Shown: positions 24,450 to 24,707 of the stretch, in pieces
How the letters are laid out: every line of letters begins with the position of its first letter
Numbering within the stretch: the first letter of the stretch is position 1
NCBI GenBank assembly: GCA_937894465.1
Contig: CALCRE010000099.1
Location: 1 to 24,707 of the forward strand
From: an uncultured Clostridia bacterium
GTDB lineage: Bacteria > Bacillota > Clostridia > JAAYHZ01
DNA: 24,707 bases
Reading direction: 5' to 3'
Made by a program: the position numbers and the translations under genes
Notes under the pieces: generated by a model
Databases searched by the model: none
Seen by the model: the letters and a program-made list of their open reading frames with translations, nothing else
Told to the model about the DNA's origin: nothing

Positions 24450-24469
24450 AAACACAACACCTCAATTTC

Positions 24470-24499
24470 ATTTTAGCACTACGTTAAAACAAAAAGCAA
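24470..24499 (-). promoter_or_regulatory. Candidate promoter of the satD cassette
   Basis: On the minus strand TTGCTT (24494-24499), 18 bases, TAAAAT (24470-24475), about 20 bases before the start codon. It lies just downstream of the large stem-loop at 24520-24584. Confidence 0.45.
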
Positions 24500-24519
24500 G
24501 AAGTAGATGCTAATATAAC

Positions 24520-24584
24520 TGCATCAACAAAGGTGATGCACCTATTATCGCATCACCTGCTGTGATGAAATAATAGGTGCATCA
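24520..24584. repeat. Compound stem-loop with competing pairing partners
   Basis: The main fold pairs 24535-24548 with 24570-24583 (perfect 14 bp) and, inside, CATCAC/GTGATG (24551-24556, 24562-24567) across a 2x2 internal loop. Alternatives exist: TGCATCA (24520-24526) with TGATGCA (24534-24540), and GGTGATGC (24532-24539) with GCATCACC (24550-24557). It sits between the end of the edge gene and the satD promoter, so it probably terminates the former; the competing pairings suggest it may do more. Confidence 0.7.
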
Positions 24585-24608
24585 GTTTTATAAATATAAT
24601 CTATGTAA

Positions 24609-24707
24609 TCATTGTTTTGATCCAAGTACTGTAATCATAAAGTAAACAGTTGTAGATAAATCTCCGTCGGATGCTGATACGGCAACATAATGTTGACCGA
24701 TTTGCCA
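24609..24707 (-). CDS. C-terminal fragment of a gene running off the right edge
   Basis: The minus strand reads openly from the window end for 32 codons to a TGA at 24609-24611: WQIGQHYVAVSASDGDLSTT then VYFMITVLGSKQ. The alternating pattern HYVAVSASDGD...YFMITVLG resembles the last beta-strands of an Ig-like or cadherin-like repeat of a surface protein, which is a tentative reading. It is too short for assignment. The 14-bp stem-loop follows its stop. Confidence 0.5.
   Translation of the reverse strand, partial: WQIGQHYVAVSASDGDLSTTVYFMITVLGSKQ

Noticed and set aside
1..24707. CRISPR arrays, tRNA or rRNA genes, complete insertion sequences
   Set aside because: No regularly spaced repeats, cloverleaf-like segments, rRNA-like sequence or intact transposase frames were seen.

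Overview
The window looks like a chromosomal segment of a low-to-moderate GC Gram-positive anaerobe of the class Clostridia (Bacillota). Supporting signs are strong AGGAGG-type ribosome sites throughout, the fapR-plsX-fabD-acpP and rplS-lepB-rbgA-rnhB blocks, a pyrophosphate-type phosphofructokinase beside a class II aldolase, and small Cys-rich proteins of a kind I associate with spore-forming Clostridia. I cannot name the genus. Most of the window is core metabolism, flanked by accessory DNA at both ends.

Layout. (1) 1-1500: accessory edge with a truncated and an intact copy of a Cys-rich protein, then a decayed serine-recombinase C-terminus on the minus strand. (2) 1595-6503, minus strand: rimO-pgsA, then fapR-plsX-fabD-acpP. 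FapR is the malonyl-CoA-sensing repressor of lipid synthesis, PlsX makes acyl-phosphate, FabD loads malonyl onto ACP, and PgsA starts phosphatidylglycerol synthesis. (3) 6785-9698: a LytR-CpsA-Psr wall-polymer ligase on the plus strand, then a HAAS-domain membrane protein and a PLP aminotransferase on the minus strand. (4) 9859-12645, minus strand: rplS-lepB-rbgA-rnhB, with a strong promoter and a probable L19 leader. (5) 12867-15945, plus strand: a signal-less sialidase-like beta-propeller protein and a Na/Pi cotransporter with a PhoU-like tail. (6) 16047-18469: divergent fba and pfp, consecutive glycolytic steps sharing one intergenic region. (7) 18573-22245, minus strand: an XRE/TPR regulator, then EamA permease, QueT-like ECF component and a degenerate Na/Pi-type transporter. 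(8) 22439-24449, minus strand: a tightly coupled three-gene cassette of SatD-like protein, DUF3307 membrane protein and FlaR-like P-loop NTPase. The right edge carries the last 32 codons of another minus-strand gene and a complex stem-loop.

The observations most worth following are the SatD-DUF3307-NTPase cassette (SatD reads like a divergent class III nucleotidyl-cyclase fold joined to an HTH), the multi-partner stem-loop upstream of it, the recombinase remnant beside the Cys-rich gene pair, the cytosolic sialidase-like protein, and the Na/Pi-type transporter whose two signature motifs have both diverged. Identifications come from reading translated sequence and remembered family motifs; no database search was run.
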